Shown: in pieces, positions 49,225-61,672 of the stretch | How positions within the stretch are numbered: position 1 is the stretch's first letter | Layout: the number at the start of each line of letters is the position of its first letter | Assembly (NCBI RefSeq): GCF_900461525.1 | Contig: NZ_UGOD01000006.1 | Span: 31,810-95,809 of the forward strand | Source: Legionella busanensis | GTDB taxonomy: Bacteria; Pseudomonadota; Gammaproteobacteria; Legionellales; Legionellaceae | DNA: 64,000 nt | Reading direction: 5' to 3' | The notes under the pieces: model-generated | The model's database searches: none | What the model was told of the DNA's origin: nothing | What the model saw: only the letters and a program-made list of their open reading frames with translations | Position numbers and translations under genes: made by a program

Positions 49225-49468
49225 ATGCTAGATAATGCCTATCCTAGTAAAAAAATAAAACAAGAAATTGAGCAATCCCTGTTAAATTCAATTGTAGAAT
49301 TTTCATATGATGCCATCCCCTTGCAAGGTTATTACCAGTTGGAATCATAGCGCTGAACGACTATTTGGTTACTCTGCTAAAGAAATCATTGGAAAACCGT
49401 CTATCTTATTAATGCCACCAGAACGGGTTTATGAAGAAGCTATCTTTTTAAAACGAATTGCTTTTTGA
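49225..49468 (+). pseudogene. PAS-domain protein remnant (frameshifted)
   Basis: The first frame gives LLNSIVEFSYDAIPLQG then a stop; a second gives WNHSAERLFGYSAKEIIGKP and SILLMPPERVYEEAIFLKRI. Together they are the first half of a PAS sensor domain (EFSYDAI...ITSWNxSAERLFGYSAxEIIGKP) with a deletion or frameshift in between. The signalling output domain is absent. Confidence 0.75.
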
Positions 49469-49513
49469 GCACCTCAATTTTTCAGCCATTATTAAATAAC
49501 AGAGATAAACTTT

Positions 49514-52675
<3,162 letters not shown>

Positions 52676-53923
52676 TTAATGTTCATGCTCAGCACCTGAC
52701 TTCTCAATGTCAGCCTTAATTAGAAAACTGTTGCTGACTACGTAATGTGTACCTGGTTTTAAACCACTTTTCACTTCCACCCATTGATTATCCTTTTCAC
52801 CCAATTTCACCTGACGCATCTCATATTGATTTCCTACCTTAATAAAAATAACTGTCTCTTCTTTGACGTTTTGCAGCGCAGAAGTCTTCACCATTAATGA
52901 GACAGGTTTTTCCGCAATGAGTACATCGGCTCTAACAATGGTTCCGGGGCGCCATTCTCCAGCAGGATTTAAAATAGTGACAATGGCAATAACCGTTTGA
53001 CTAAGTGGGTCAGTGGTAGGCAGAATCATGGTAATAGGGGCACTCACCTCCCTATCTTCTTCTTCGGAATGAATGGTGACCATTTGTCCTTCATTAATTT
53101 TACCTAAATCCCTCGGAAAAACATGAAGCTCGGCCCACACATTTGACAAATTAGCAATGGTGAAAAGGGTCTCCGTTCCCGCCACATTCCCAGGTGTGAT
53201 ATTTCGGTTAAGGATACGGCCATCGGTTGGCGCACGTACCTCATATTCTTTCAAACTCTCATTACTTTCAATTGTCGCTAATAAATCGCCTTTTTTAACC
53301 GAGTCCCCCCACTTAACAAATACACTTTTAACAACCCCTTGGAAACGTGCTCGAACTTCGGTGGTGGTATTGCGGTTAAGCGTAATACGACCATTGAGGT
53401 GGACATATTTTTTTATTACCCCAGACCCTGCTATTTTGACTTTAATACCTTCTTCTTGTGCTGCTTTGTCACTGAGTGTAATTCTGCCCTCATAGGATGA
53501 ATAGCTCCAGCTGTAGCGTTTGTTTTCATAAATTGCATTAATGGTTACATCAAAGGAGTGGGGTTCTTGCACATCTTGATTACTGACTAAAGTATCCTTT
53601 TGAGGTGCAAAGGTAACAGTAGTAATGTCTCCTTCAAGACGTTTTAATTTAACTGTAAGATTTACTTTAGACGGTGGGATGGCTTTGCCTTTCAATGAGG
53701 CATAAGCTTTAAATTTAGGTGCTTGGCCTGCTTCATCAATAACCAACTCTAACATGAAATCCTTATCCCGGAATAAACGACCCTTATTCGGACCGTGTTC
53801 TGCCTCGATGCTAGTACTTTTAGATAATGATTCCGTGGCAAACGTCAATCGGGCTGATAACCACCATATCGCACCTGCAATAAGGATTGCTGCGATGATT
53901 AAAAAATAATGGTACTTTTTCAC
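52676..53923 (-). CDS. helB: Heavy-metal RND efflux, periplasmic fusion protein (CzcB/HelB)
   Basis: A 415-residue membrane-fusion protein with an N-terminal anchor (LIIAAILIAGAIWWLSA, about residues 7-23). After a periplasmic domain with GPNKGRLFRDKDFMLELVID (the extra N-terminal domain of CzcB types, about 45-64) come the split lipoyl halves (GVVKSVFVKWGDSVKKGDLL and ESLKEYEVRAPTDGRILNRN), the beta-barrel (ANLSNVWAELHVFPRDLGKI) and the C-terminal IKVGNQYEMRQVKLGEKDNQ. Ends AEHEH, potential metal ligands. It connects HelA and HelC across the periplasm. Confidence 0.93.
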   Translation of the reverse strand: MKKYHYFLIIAAILIAGAIWWLSARLTFATESLSKSTSIEAEHGPNKGRLFRDKDFMLELVIDEAGQAPKFKAYASLKGKAIPPSKVNLTVKLKRLEGDITTVTFAPQKDTLVSNQDVQEPHSFDVTINAIYENKRYSWSYSSYEGRITLSDKAAQEEGIKVKIAGSGVIKKYVHLNGRITLNRNTTTEVRARFQGVVKSVFVKWGDSVKKGDLLATIESNESLKEYEVRAPTDGRILNRNITPGNVAGTETLFTIANLSNVWAELHVFPRDLGKINEGQMVTIHSEEEDREVSAPITMILPTTDPLSQTVIAIVTILNPAGEWRPGTIVRADVLIAEKPVSLMVKTSALQNVKEETVIFIKVGNQYEMRQVKLGEKDNQWVEVKSGLKPGTHYVVSNSFLIKADIEKSGAEHEH

Positions 53924-53944
53924 ACGAATTCCTTTTTTAATTTG

Positions 53945-55183
53945 TTATTTTCCTTGAGAGTTATCTCTCATCAATAGTCCCTGTATTTTAATAATTGCTT
54001 TATGGTAATCGGTATGTGCTTTGGTGTAATGTTCTTCTTCACGGTTAAGCATAAGCATCGCGTTATTGAGAATAAGGTAATTATAACGCCCCTGCTCAAA
54101 CCCTTCCCGGGCTAATTCAACTGCTTTCCTAGCATTAGGTAACATCCTTGATGTAATTTTTTGCACCTCTTCTTTAAATTGCAAGCCATCTAAAAAAGTC
54201 CCGTATAAGTTAGTCTCTAAGTTTAACTTTAATTGGTATAAATCCTTAATTGTCTCACTCTGTTTTGCACGTGCTGAATAGACATTTCCTTGATTTTGAT
54301 TAAAAATTGGAATGGGCGCTGCAGCTGAAACCACGGCAGCCTTTTGATGGTTTAGCTGAAAATGACGAAATCCTACTTGCAGATTTAAATCAGGCCAGAC
54401 TTGCTTAGCAGCGGCAGTAATGCGCGACCCCATCGCCTTAACCAAGGCCATTTGTGCTTTAATCAGATTGCTTGTCAGAATGCGTTTTTTAATGGAGGCC
54501 CAGGTGTCTAATTGGTGAGAGAGACCTTTTTCAATTAAAACACGTGTGCTAAGTCCCCTGACGCCAATTAAATTAGATAAAGCAATTTTAGTTTTTAACT
54601 CATTCCGACGTGCTCTATCAAAAACAATAATCGCTTCATCAAGGGCAATTTCGGCTAATCTCAAATCAACTTCGGAATTAGCGCCTATCTCTAATCGTTT
54701 CTTAATACTTACAACTACTAGTTCATTGAGTTTTACAAGACGTTTGGAGGCATGAGTCCAATATTGGGCGTAAAAAGCATCCACATAAGCATTACCTACA
54801 TCGATGTAAAGAGAGGCGCGGGTTGCTGCTAATTTTAAGCAGGCCGCTAAAAATTCCATTTTTGCAGCTTGTCTTTGATAATATAACCGGTTTCCTAAGG
54901 GGATGGGTTGCTCAATTAAAATTGTTGTATCAGTACCTGTAAATCCTGATTCAAGGCTAGAAGGGGTCCCAATATTTTCAACCTGTATCGCTACAGAGGG
55001 GTTAGGATATAACCCTGATTGAATAAATTGCCCCTTAGCTTGTTCAACGATAGCCGCTTGGGCTTGTAAAGTAGGATTATTTCTATAAGCCAATGTTAAT
55101 GCCTGATGGAATGTTAGCGTGCTTGCTTGAGCTACTAATGTATTCATCAGCAAAAATACAAAAAACCAATAGTTACAGGGCAT
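53945..55183 (-). CDS. helC: Heavy-metal efflux outer-membrane channel (CzcC/HelC, TolC family)
   Basis: A 412-residue outer-membrane efflux protein with a signal peptide (FVFLLMNTLVAQASTLTF) followed by LTFHQALTLAYRNNPTLQAQ (residues about 22-41), the OEP-family start. Two related helical hairpins of about 180 residues each; PVSAAAPIPIFNQNQGNVYS (about 280) is the CzcC-type mid motif (read VVSAAAPIPIFNQNQG). It forms the exit duct. First gene of the operon, 21 bp before helB. Confidence 0.92.
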   Translation of the reverse strand: MPCNYWFFVFLLMNTLVAQASTLTFHQALTLAYRNNPTLQAQAAIVEQAKGQFIQSGLYPNPSVAIQVENIGTPSSLESGFTGTDTTILIEQPIPLGNRLYYQRQAAKMEFLAACLKLAATRASLYIDVGNAYVDAFYAQYWTHASKRLVKLNELVVVSIKKRLEIGANSEVDLRLAEIALDEAIIVFDRARRNELKTKIALSNLIGVRGLSTRVLIEKGLSHQLDTWASIKKRILTSNLIKAQMALVKAMGSRITAAAKQVWPDLNLQVGFRHFQLNHQKAAVVSAAAPIPIFNQNQGNVYSARAKQSETIKDLYQLKLNLETNLYGTFLDGLQFKEEVQKITSRMLPNARKAVELAREGFEQGRYNYLILNNAMLMLNREEEHYTKAHTDYHKAIIKIQGLLMRDNSQGK

Positions 55184-55232
55184 TCAATTAATCCTTTAAT
55201 CATTAAACTATATGAGCTTAGCGCTTAGATAC

Positions 55233-57347
55233 CTACTTACCACTAAAGGTCAATAATCGCAACCCATTGGCAACCACCAGGAGGCTCGCACCCATATCGG
55301 CAAATACAGCCATCCATAAGGTAGCCAAACCCGCTAAAGCCAAACCAAAAAAAATAATTTTAACGACAATAGACAAACTAATATTTTGGAACAACACAGT
55401 TGCTGTTTTACGGCTTAACTCAATAAATTGGGGCAACTTAACTAAGTTATCATTCATAATAGCAATATCAGCAGTTTCTAATGCAATATCAGTTCCCTTT
55501 CCCATTGCAAAACCTATTGTCGCTTTGGCAAGTGCTGGTGCATCATTAATGCCATCACCTACCATGCCTACCTCACCATAACGCTTAATTAACTCATCAA
55601 TGGCTTTAAGTTTATCAGCAGGTAATACATTGGCCCGAACTTCATCTATCCCCACTTCAGTGGCAATGGCTTGCGCTGTGGTTGCATTATCACCTGTTAA
55701 CATGCACGTTTTAATACCTTGTTGATGCAATGACTTGATAGCCAATTGGCTGGTAGGACGCAGGGTATCGGCTACAGCAAAAATGGCTAATACGCGCTCT
55801 GAATTACTTAAAATGATGGTGGTTTGTCCTGTTTGCTCAAGGGCTTTAAGCTGTGCTTCAATTGTGGAATTACACACCTGATTGTCTTCAGCTAATTGAT
55901 GGTTACCAACATAATACCGCACATCGGCTATTAAGCCCGTTACTCCACGACCAGGAAGGGCTTTAAAATCGGTGACTGAAAGTAATGAATCTGCTGGTTG
56001 CTGTTTTTGCCATTGTTTAACAATGGCCTGAGCAATAGGATGCTCCGAGTGCTCATCTAGACTGGCTGCAAGCTGCAGCACATTCACGCCTGGGTCGCTT
56101 AGTTGAATCAATTTTGTAACCACGGGCCTGCCTTCAGTAAGGGTTCCTGTTTTATCCAGCGCAATCGCTTTTAAACGATGCCCTTGTTCAAGGTAGGATC
56201 CCCCTTTGATAAGAATACCGTGTTTAGCAGCAGCGGCTAAACCACTAACAACTGTCACAGGCGTTGAAATAACTAATGCGCAGGGGCAAGCAATGACGAG
56301 CAAGGTCAACGCTTTATAAAGCCACAATGACCATGCACCTCCCCAAAAAACAGGCGGAAGAAAAGCGACCAAAATAGCAATTACAATCATCAGCGGGGTA
56401 TAGTAATTGGCAAATTGATCAACAAAACGCTGAGTAGGCGCACGCTCTGCTTGGGCCTGCGCAATGGTTTTTCCAATTTTTGCAAGAACGGTATCGCCAG
56501 CTACCACAGTAACACTAAATTGAAATGAGCCATGTTCGTTAAGAGTTCCAGCGTAGACTTTATCGCCGACCTCTTTATCAATAGGCATGGATTCACCAGT
56601 AATTGGTGCTTGATTGACACTGCTTTTTCCTAGAATGATTTCCCCATCTAAAGGAATCCGCTCACCCGGTTTTACCCAGATTACCTCACCTAATGCAACT
56701 TGATTGACGGGCATACTCTGCCAACTACCATCAGCCACTTTAACAGTCGCCACATCGGGCGCAATTTCCATCAATTTTCGAATAGCCTCTCGCGCCTTAT
56801 CTAATGAATACACTTCAATTCGTTCAGCAAGCGCAAATAAAACGGTCACCATAGCAGCTTCTGGCCACTCGCCAATGAGCACAGCCCCGGTAATGGCTAT
56901 CAGCATCAAACTACTAATATTCAGTGTTTTGGTGCTAAGGGCTAACCACCCTTTTTTAAGCGTGGTTTTCCCACTTAAGGCCATGGCGATGAGTGCAAGT
57001 ACGGCAACCCACAGTGATTGTTCATTTGAAAGGCTATAAGCAATTATTTCGGCCATGAGCGCCAAAAACCCTGCAAATCCTATTATCCACCATGAGGGGT
57101 GTAAATTTTCTTCTAAGTGCTCTTTCTCCTGTTTTGTTTTTAATGTGGCTTTCATCCCAAGCGCCTCAATCTTTTTCACAAAAGACGCAGGAGTGTTTAA
57201 ATAATGCTCAATGGTCACTTCTTGAGTGATAAAGTTAAAAATTAAATTTTCCACTTCTGGAATAGATTCTAATTGCCTTCGAATCAGTTTTTCTTCTGAG
57301 GGGCAATCTAATCCCGGAACGAATAAGGTTGTTATTGAGCTTTTCAT
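55233..57347 (-). CDS. cadA: Heavy-metal P1B-ATPase (CadA/ZntA type)
   Basis: A 704-residue exporter of soft divalent cations (Cd2+, Zn2+, Pb2+). N-terminal metal-binding domain with GLDCPSEE, i.e. CxxE in place of CxxC. Membrane helices from about residue 85; CPC motif in LLVIACPCALVISTP (about 350), phosphorylation site DKTGTLTEG (about 395), SEHPIAQAIV (about 440), hinge VGDGINDAPALAKA (about 595) and a final helix pair. Its start overlaps the stop of the ArsR-type regulator by 4 bp, so the two are co-expressed and probably metal-induced. It lies 50 bp upstream of helC in the same direction. Confidence 0.95.
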   Translation of the reverse strand: MKSSITTLFVPGLDCPSEEKLIRRQLESIPEVENLIFNFITQEVTIEHYLNTPASFVKKIEALGMKATLKTKQEKEHLEENLHPSWWIIGFAGFLALMAEIIAYSLSNEQSLWVAVLALIAMALSGKTTLKKGWLALSTKTLNISSLMLIAITGAVLIGEWPEAAMVTVLFALAERIEVYSLDKAREAIRKLMEIAPDVATVKVADGSWQSMPVNQVALGEVIWVKPGERIPLDGEIILGKSSVNQAPITGESMPIDKEVGDKVYAGTLNEHGSFQFSVTVVAGDTVLAKIGKTIAQAQAERAPTQRFVDQFANYYTPLMIVIAILVAFLPPVFWGGAWSLWLYKALTLLVIACPCALVISTPVTVVSGLAAAAKHGILIKGGSYLEQGHRLKAIALDKTGTLTEGRPVVTKLIQLSDPGVNVLQLAASLDEHSEHPIAQAIVKQWQKQQPADSLLSVTDFKALPGRGVTGLIADVRYYVGNHQLAEDNQVCNSTIEAQLKALEQTGQTTIILSNSERVLAIFAVADTLRPTSQLAIKSLHQQGIKTCMLTGDNATTAQAIATEVGIDEVRANVLPADKLKAIDELIKRYGEVGMVGDGINDAPALAKATIGFAMGKGTDIALETADIAIMNDNLVKLPQFIELSRKTATVLFQNISLSIVVKIIFFGLALAGLATLWMAVFADMGASLLVVANGLRLLTFSGK

Positions 57348-57667
57348 ATCATCTTTCCATTGTCATTACACTCTACTTCTTCTGTAAAATGACTAATCAT
57401 ATCTATTAAAATACAACGGACATGCTCATCATCAATCTCATAAAAGATATGTTTTCCTTCTCGTTTTGCACACAATAATCGTGCTGAACGAAGAAGACGC
57501 AAATGATGACTAACCAGAGGTACAGAAAGTTGTAATTGAGCTGCTAAGTTGCTAACTGCTTGCGGTTTATCAAGGCAAACTAATAAGAGCTTTAACCGAT
57601 TTGGTTCGCCCATTAATCGCAAAATATCTGCTATTGTTGCAAGACTATTCTCTGAGGGCAGTTTCAT
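57344..57667 (-). CDS. ArsR/SmtB-family metal-responsive repressor
   Basis: A 107-residue winged-helix repressor: ADILRLMGEPNRLKLLLVCL, then LAAQLQLSVPLVSHHLRLLR (recognition helix) and LLCAKREGKHIFYEIDDEHV. The C-terminal DEHVRCILIDMISHFTEEVE supplies Asp/His/Glu that could form the alpha5 metal site of SmtB/CzrA types. It overlaps cadA by 4 bp. An inverted repeat at its promoter (57680-57695) is the likely binding site; metal binding would release it and switch on cadA and perhaps hel genes. Confidence 0.92.
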   Translation of the reverse strand: MKLPSENSLATIADILRLMGEPNRLKLLLVCLDKPQAVSNLAAQLQLSVPLVSHHLRLLRSARLLCAKREGKHIFYEIDDEHVRCILIDMISHFTEEVECNDNGKMI

Positions 57668-57679
57668 ATACTTTAACAG

Positions 57680-57729
57680 TTAAACAAGTGTTTAAATAAA
57701 AAATTAGATAAAATTGTTTGACTTGTCAA
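57680..57729 (-). promoter_or_regulatory. Promoter and operator of the arsR-type/cadA operon
   Basis: On the - strand, TTGACA (57724-57729), 17-bp spacer, TAATTT (57701-57706). The palindrome TTAAACA-AG-TGTTTAA (57680-57695) covers the expected start site, 13 bp before the ATG, and resembles ArsR/SmtB operators. A second small palindrome (TTGACTTGTCAA, 57718-57729) overlaps the -35 box. Confidence 0.65.
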
Positions 57730-57892
57730 GACATACTAAAAATAGGAGTAGGCAATCTCGATAAAAACGAAAAGTTTAATTTAGCTTAAAATTATGACTT
57801 TCCGTTCCTTTTGAATCAGCAGGGCTCCTTGTTGACGCCTATCACCTGCTATACCTAGAATTAAAAGAACACTTTTTTAATTTGGCTACTCA

Positions 57893-58188
57893 ATGGATGA
57901 GAGAAGACAGTTTTTTAGGATTAAAAACAAAGGAGATATCCTGGCTCGATATGAAACCTATGCTTTAGAGGTTATTGACATTTCTTCTTCGGGTGTGGCA
58001 GTAATTAAAGCAAATACTCAGCTTCCAGAAAGTGGAATTATCGAGCTTAATATTCATAATTTTTTACAAAAATTAAATATGAGATCTTAAAGATAGAAAA
58101 TAACACGATGGTTCTTGTTTTTAAAGACGAAGAAGATATTGGTAAACTTTTTTTAATATTAAAACATCTCAGAGATAATCATAGATAA
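57893..58188 (+). pseudogene. PilZ-domain protein, frameshifted
   Basis: The first frame MDERRQFFRIKNKGDILARY, EVIDISSSGVAVIKANTQLP is a PilZ c-di-GMP-binding domain start (RRxxxR, then the D/NxSxxG box), ending prematurely at 58090. A shifted frame (IKYEILKIENNTMVLVFKDE, then LILKHLRDNHR) supplies the rest up to 58188. One base change in the ACAAAAATT tract at about 58068-58076 would restore one protein of about 98 residues. Real mutation or sequencing error cannot be told apart. Confidence 0.7.
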
Positions 58189-58334
58189 TGATATTGCTCT
58201 ATTTGTTCTTGTAGCCATTTTTTACATGATGTTTCATTTAGAATACTATAAAAATTTTTGTTTAATGCGCCTCTAAGAATTAAATTTTTAGATACCCGGA
58301 GGTCTTGTGATTCATGTTTTGTTAGGAATAATTA

Positions 58335-59240
58335 ATGGATAAAAAGGTTAATCCCAATAGGCTAGGAGTTTCGAGAGAAAAATCACTTTGGTGGGCTCTT
58401 TTATTAACGGGTGGTTTTCTGATTGCTGAGGTCATAGGGGGTGTTCTGACTGGCAGTCTTGCATTAATATCAGATGCGGCGCATATGTTAACCGATGTTA
58501 CCGCGTTAATTATTGCATTAATTGCTATTCGTGTGAGTAAACGCCCTGCTGATGCACGCCGTACCTTTGGTTACTATCGATTTGAAATTTTAGCAGCCGC
58601 CTTTAATGCTGCTCTTCTCTTTGTAGTTGCTCTTTATATTATATATGAAGCATATCAGCGCCTAAAACAACCTCCAGAAATTTATTCCATGGGTATGTTA
58701 ATTATTGCCAGTATTGGTTTAATTGTTAATTTAGCGTCGATGTATTTATTATCGCATGACAAAGATAAAAATTTAAATTTGAAAAGTGCTTATCTTGAGG
58801 TCTGGAGTGATATGTTAGGCTCAATAGGGGTTATCATCGCAGCACTTCTAATTCGCTTTACTGGTTGGGGCTGGGTGGACTCAGCTATCGCTGTTTTAAT
58901 TGGGTTCTGGGTGCTACCCCGCACATGGATACTTCTCAAAGAAACTATCAACATACTTTTAGAAGGGGTACCAGAAGGAGTAGATTTTAATAAAATTAAG
59001 TCTCGAATAATGTCTACAAAGGGTGTCTCAGACGTACATGATTTACATATCTGGGCCATAACCAGCGATAAAATTAGTTTGACAGCCCACCTTGTCATTG
59101 GCTCAGGGTTTAAAGAGGAGTCGGTCAGGGAGGAGGTTCAGTCATTATTGTTGAGCCAATTTAAAATTTCCCATACTACCTTACAAACGGAATGTACAAA
59201 GACACTTTATCTATGCAGTCGAGTTAATAATACAGAATAA
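58335..59240 (+). CDS. czcD: Cation diffusion facilitator (CzcD-type exporter)
   Basis: A 301-residue inner-membrane Zn/Cd/Co-proton antiporter. Six transmembrane helices to about residue 205; the metal-site motif in helix 2 is SDAAHMLTD (HxxxD, about residues 45-53) and in helix 5 GWVDSAIAV (DxxxA type, about 178-186). The C-terminal cytoplasmic domain has GVSDVHDLHIWAITSDKISL. It stands beside the P-type ATPase and RND pump, so cations exported to the periplasm could be taken on by HelCBA. Not in an operon; preceded by the PilZ remnant. Confidence 0.93.
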   Translation: MDKKVNPNRLGVSREKSLWWALLLTGGFLIAEVIGGVLTGSLALISDAAHMLTDVTALIIALIAIRVSKRPADARRTFGYYRFEILAAAFNAALLFVVALYIIYEAYQRLKQPPEIYSMGMLIIASIGLIVNLASMYLLSHDKDKNLNLKSAYLEVWSDMLGSIGVIIAALLIRFTGWGWVDSAIAVLIGFWVLPRTWILLKETINILLEGVPEGVDFNKIKSRIMSTKGVSDVHDLHIWAITSDKISLTAHLVIGSGFKEESVREEVQSLLLSQFKISHTTLQTECTKTLYLCSRVNNTE

Positions 59241-59469
59241 AAAGGGGGAAGACAGGATATGTATGCTACTAAGAGTTCCAAATAACTTATTGCACAGGTA
59301 TCTTGTCTCCTCCCAAAATTTTGTTGCTATTGATTGGCTTTGCTTAAGGCGAGAACGCTTACCCTATCTTTGCGCAATAAAAAGGGGCACGAATTTACAG
59401 ACAAAACTTATTTTAACAACAATACAGGCTAAAGTTTCATTGCTTAATGAGAAGGAGTATTAACAGTAG

Positions 59470-59835
59470 GCGCGCTTAACTATTACCAAGGATTTCAGTT
59501 TAAAACGGCAACACCTTTAGCAAAAAACGCACCTCCTAGCCAAACCTTAATAGTTAATTTAGAAGGCGACATGATGCGCTGCGTTTGAACAATAAATAAG
59601 CAGGCGTGGCCTGAGATTAATCCATTAAAAGTGAATAAATGGGTAGGAATGGTGTTTAACAACAAGACCATGGATGGATTTACATCGTCATGTATTTGAA
59701 GTCAATGAAATTGACGGAAAGCCAATTCACAATGGTCTTTTGTATGATATGGTTTTGGTGTTGCCTAACTCCATAGTTCAAGTACAATTTGCTACAGATA
59801 ATCCAGTGTCATATGCTCTATTGTTAGGAAAGTAG
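59470..59835 (+). pseudogene. Multicopper oxidase, C-terminal remnant (frameshifted)
   Basis: Fragments in different frames give GFQFKTATPLAKNAPPSQTL, INKQAWPEINPLKVNKWVGM and then LHRHVFEVNEIDGKPIHNGL, YDMVLVLPNSIVQVQFATDN. These follow the order of domain 3 in CopA/laccase-type oxidases (INxQAWPE, HLHGHxFEV, DTVLVxPN), but stops and shifts break it and the last copper-ligand HCH box is missing. A lost copper-resistance gene. Confidence 0.8.
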
Positions 59836-59924
59836 CATGATGATGATTATGAGCTATGTTGCCATGCAACACTCGAAAATACTAAAAGTATAAAAAGATT
59901 TAAATAAAAGGAGAGTTAAGTAAA

Positions 59925-60284
59925 ATGAAAAGAATCACTTACGCTATTTTATCCGTTGCATTGCAGGCCTTGATGGGGTGTAGCAATAATGTAGCTTTGC
60001 TGCCTGAGGCACAAAAAGTCACTGTTACTCAATCACATGCAGCGATTAAACATTGTAAAAATTTAGGCAAACTAATGGCCTCTGATGTTAATGGTGTGAG
60101 CCAAGCTTATCAGTCACATGAACATTTATATCAAGATGAATTGAACATCTTAAAAAATCAGACGGCTCAATTAGGTGGTAATACATTAGTCATTATTAGT
60201 GATAAAGCCACTTACGCAGGCAATCCTCAAACACATTTAGTGGATACGCATCGTTTAGAAGGTATCGCTTATCAATGCAGGTGA
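59925..60284 (+). CDS. DUF4156-like lipoprotein
   Basis: A 119-residue lipoprotein (signal with LQALMGC-SNN; Cys at about residue 19). Mature part: HCKNLGKLMASDVNG, then NILKNQTAQLGGNTLVIISD and a C-terminal AYQCR, giving the two-cysteine, GGNxxxI pattern of the DUF4156/YjeI group. AAAAGGAGAG precedes the ATG. Distant relative of 48308-48766. Function unknown. Confidence 0.8.
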   Translation: MKRITYAILSVALQALMGCSNNVALLPEAQKVTVTQSHAAIKHCKNLGKLMASDVNGVSQAYQSHEHLYQDELNILKNQTAQLGGNTLVIISDKATYAGNPQTHLVDTHRLEGIAYQCR

Positions 60285-60528
60285 TGAAAGGAAGTAGCTT
60301 TTAATGAGAATTAAACAGCGTCATTGTAGCAAACGTTACAAAGGTAATTAGACTTTGGTATTAAGATGCCATTCTTCTCATATTAATAAAAGCGTGATTT
60401 ATTTTATGAATAAAGGTACTGTGGAAACAAATTTATTTGTACTGACACGTTTATCAAGTCCTTACACGTCTTATGATGGTGATAAAGCTCAAGCTGATTT
60501 ACCTTTTATTATTTAATGGTTTATTCTG

Positions 60529-61251
60529 ATGATTTTATACTCTCGCTTTTTAGGCGTTGTTTTTGTTTTACTTCTCTCTTTTTCTACTCTAGCGCAGCCA
60601 CCTAAAACCTTTAGTGAGGCTAAAAAGCAAGCACGAATCGTTTTTGCATTTCAGCGCGAAACGCTCTATTGTAAATGTAAATTTGATGCCCGCTTACAAG
60701 TTGATTTAGCAAGCTGTAATATGCAATCAGCAGCCAAAATCAAACGAGCTTATCATGTTGAATATGAACATATGATGCCTGCTGAAAATTTTGGTAATCA
60801 CTTCCAATGTTGGCGAGAGACCATCTGCATTAAGAAAAATGGTAAGCGCTATAAAGGCAGAAAATGCTGTGAAAGAAGTGATAAACAATTTAGACAAGCA
60901 GAAGCTGAGCTTTATAATTTATGGCCTGCTGTAGGCCTTGTTAATGGCGCACGTTCTAACTATCGTTACAGCATGTTAGAAAACCATACCCTCTTTTATA
61001 GCTGCCCTATTACGATTGATAAAAAATTACGTCGTGTTGAGCCTGCGGATTTTGCCAAAGGCATTGTGGCACGTGCTAATTTATTTATGGCGTATAAATA
61101 TGACATCACCTTAAGCGAAGCACAGCGAACCCTTTTTATGGTGTGGGATAAGCAATTTCCGCCAACAGCGCAGGAGAAATGGTGGGCGCAAGCGGTCACT
61201 AAAATTGAGGGGTACACGAATCCTTATATTGTTAATCACGAAAACTATTAA
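60529..61251 (+). CDS. endA: Endonuclease I (EndA/NucM family), copy 2
   Basis: A 240-residue secreted nuclease, highly similar to copy 1 at 36326. Signal peptide with LGVVFVLLLSFSTLAQPP. Active-site region VEYEHMMPAENFGNHFQC, then ELYNLWPAVGLVNGARSN and the same cysteines (CKCKF, CWRE, KCCER). Codon differences between the copies are many, so the duplication is not recent or the copies arrived separately. Each copy has a repressor-like gene downstream on the opposite strand. Confidence 0.95.
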   Translation: MILYSRFLGVVFVLLLSFSTLAQPPKTFSEAKKQARIVFAFQRETLYCKCKFDARLQVDLASCNMQSAAKIKRAYHVEYEHMMPAENFGNHFQCWRETICIKKNGKRYKGRKCCERSDKQFRQAEAELYNLWPAVGLVNGARSNYRYSMLENHTLFYSCPITIDKKLRRVEPADFAKGIVARANLFMAYKYDITLSEAQRTLFMVWDKQFPPTAQEKWWAQAVTKIEGYTNPYIVNHENY

Positions 61252-61355
61252 ATTGAACTCATTTAAAACAAATAAAAGCCATTGCTTTTATCAACAGTTT
61301 CTTTAAACTAACTGTTAATAACAAGTTTATATATTCATAATTAAGAGTTAGCAAA

Positions 61356-61562
61356 ATGACCGACAAGATACACGGAAAAGTAAAATGGTTTAATGAAGAC
61401 AAAGGGTTCGGATTTATCGAAAGTAGTGGCAAAGACTATTTTGTTCATTTTAGTGCGATTCAAACAGCCGGTTTTAAAACCTTAGGGGAAGGAAGTCGGG
61501 TTAGCTTTATAGTAAGCCAAGGCAAAAAAGGTTTGCAAGCTGAAGAAGTTGAGGTGATTTAA
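61356..61562 (+). CDS. Cold-shock domain protein (CspA family)
   Basis: A 68-residue single cold-shock domain: [20 protein letters not shown] (RNP1 motif KGFGFI) and [16 protein letters not shown] (RNP2-like VHFSAI), ending LQAEEVEVI. Binds single-stranded RNA or DNA and melts structures. Stands alone between endA copy 2 and the repressor-like gene. Confidence 0.95.
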   Translation: MTDKIHGKVKWFNEDKGFGFIESSGKDYFVHFSAIQTAGFKTLGEGSRVSFIVSQGKKGLQAEEVEVI

Positions 61563-61672
61563 TACCTAATAAAAATAATTAAAAAGAAGAAACTGCCATT
61601 AATCTATTTAGCACATTAACTAGTAAACTAAAAAAATACCTTCTAGATTCAACATTACTAAAAATACATAAA

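Noticed and set aside
59263..59463. 66-aa frame after the CDF gene
   Set aside because: No family resemblance, biased composition, and it runs into the multicopper oxidase remnant; probably not a gene.
60406..60516. 36-aa frame before endA copy 2
   Set aside because: No ribosome site and no recognisable features; likely chance.
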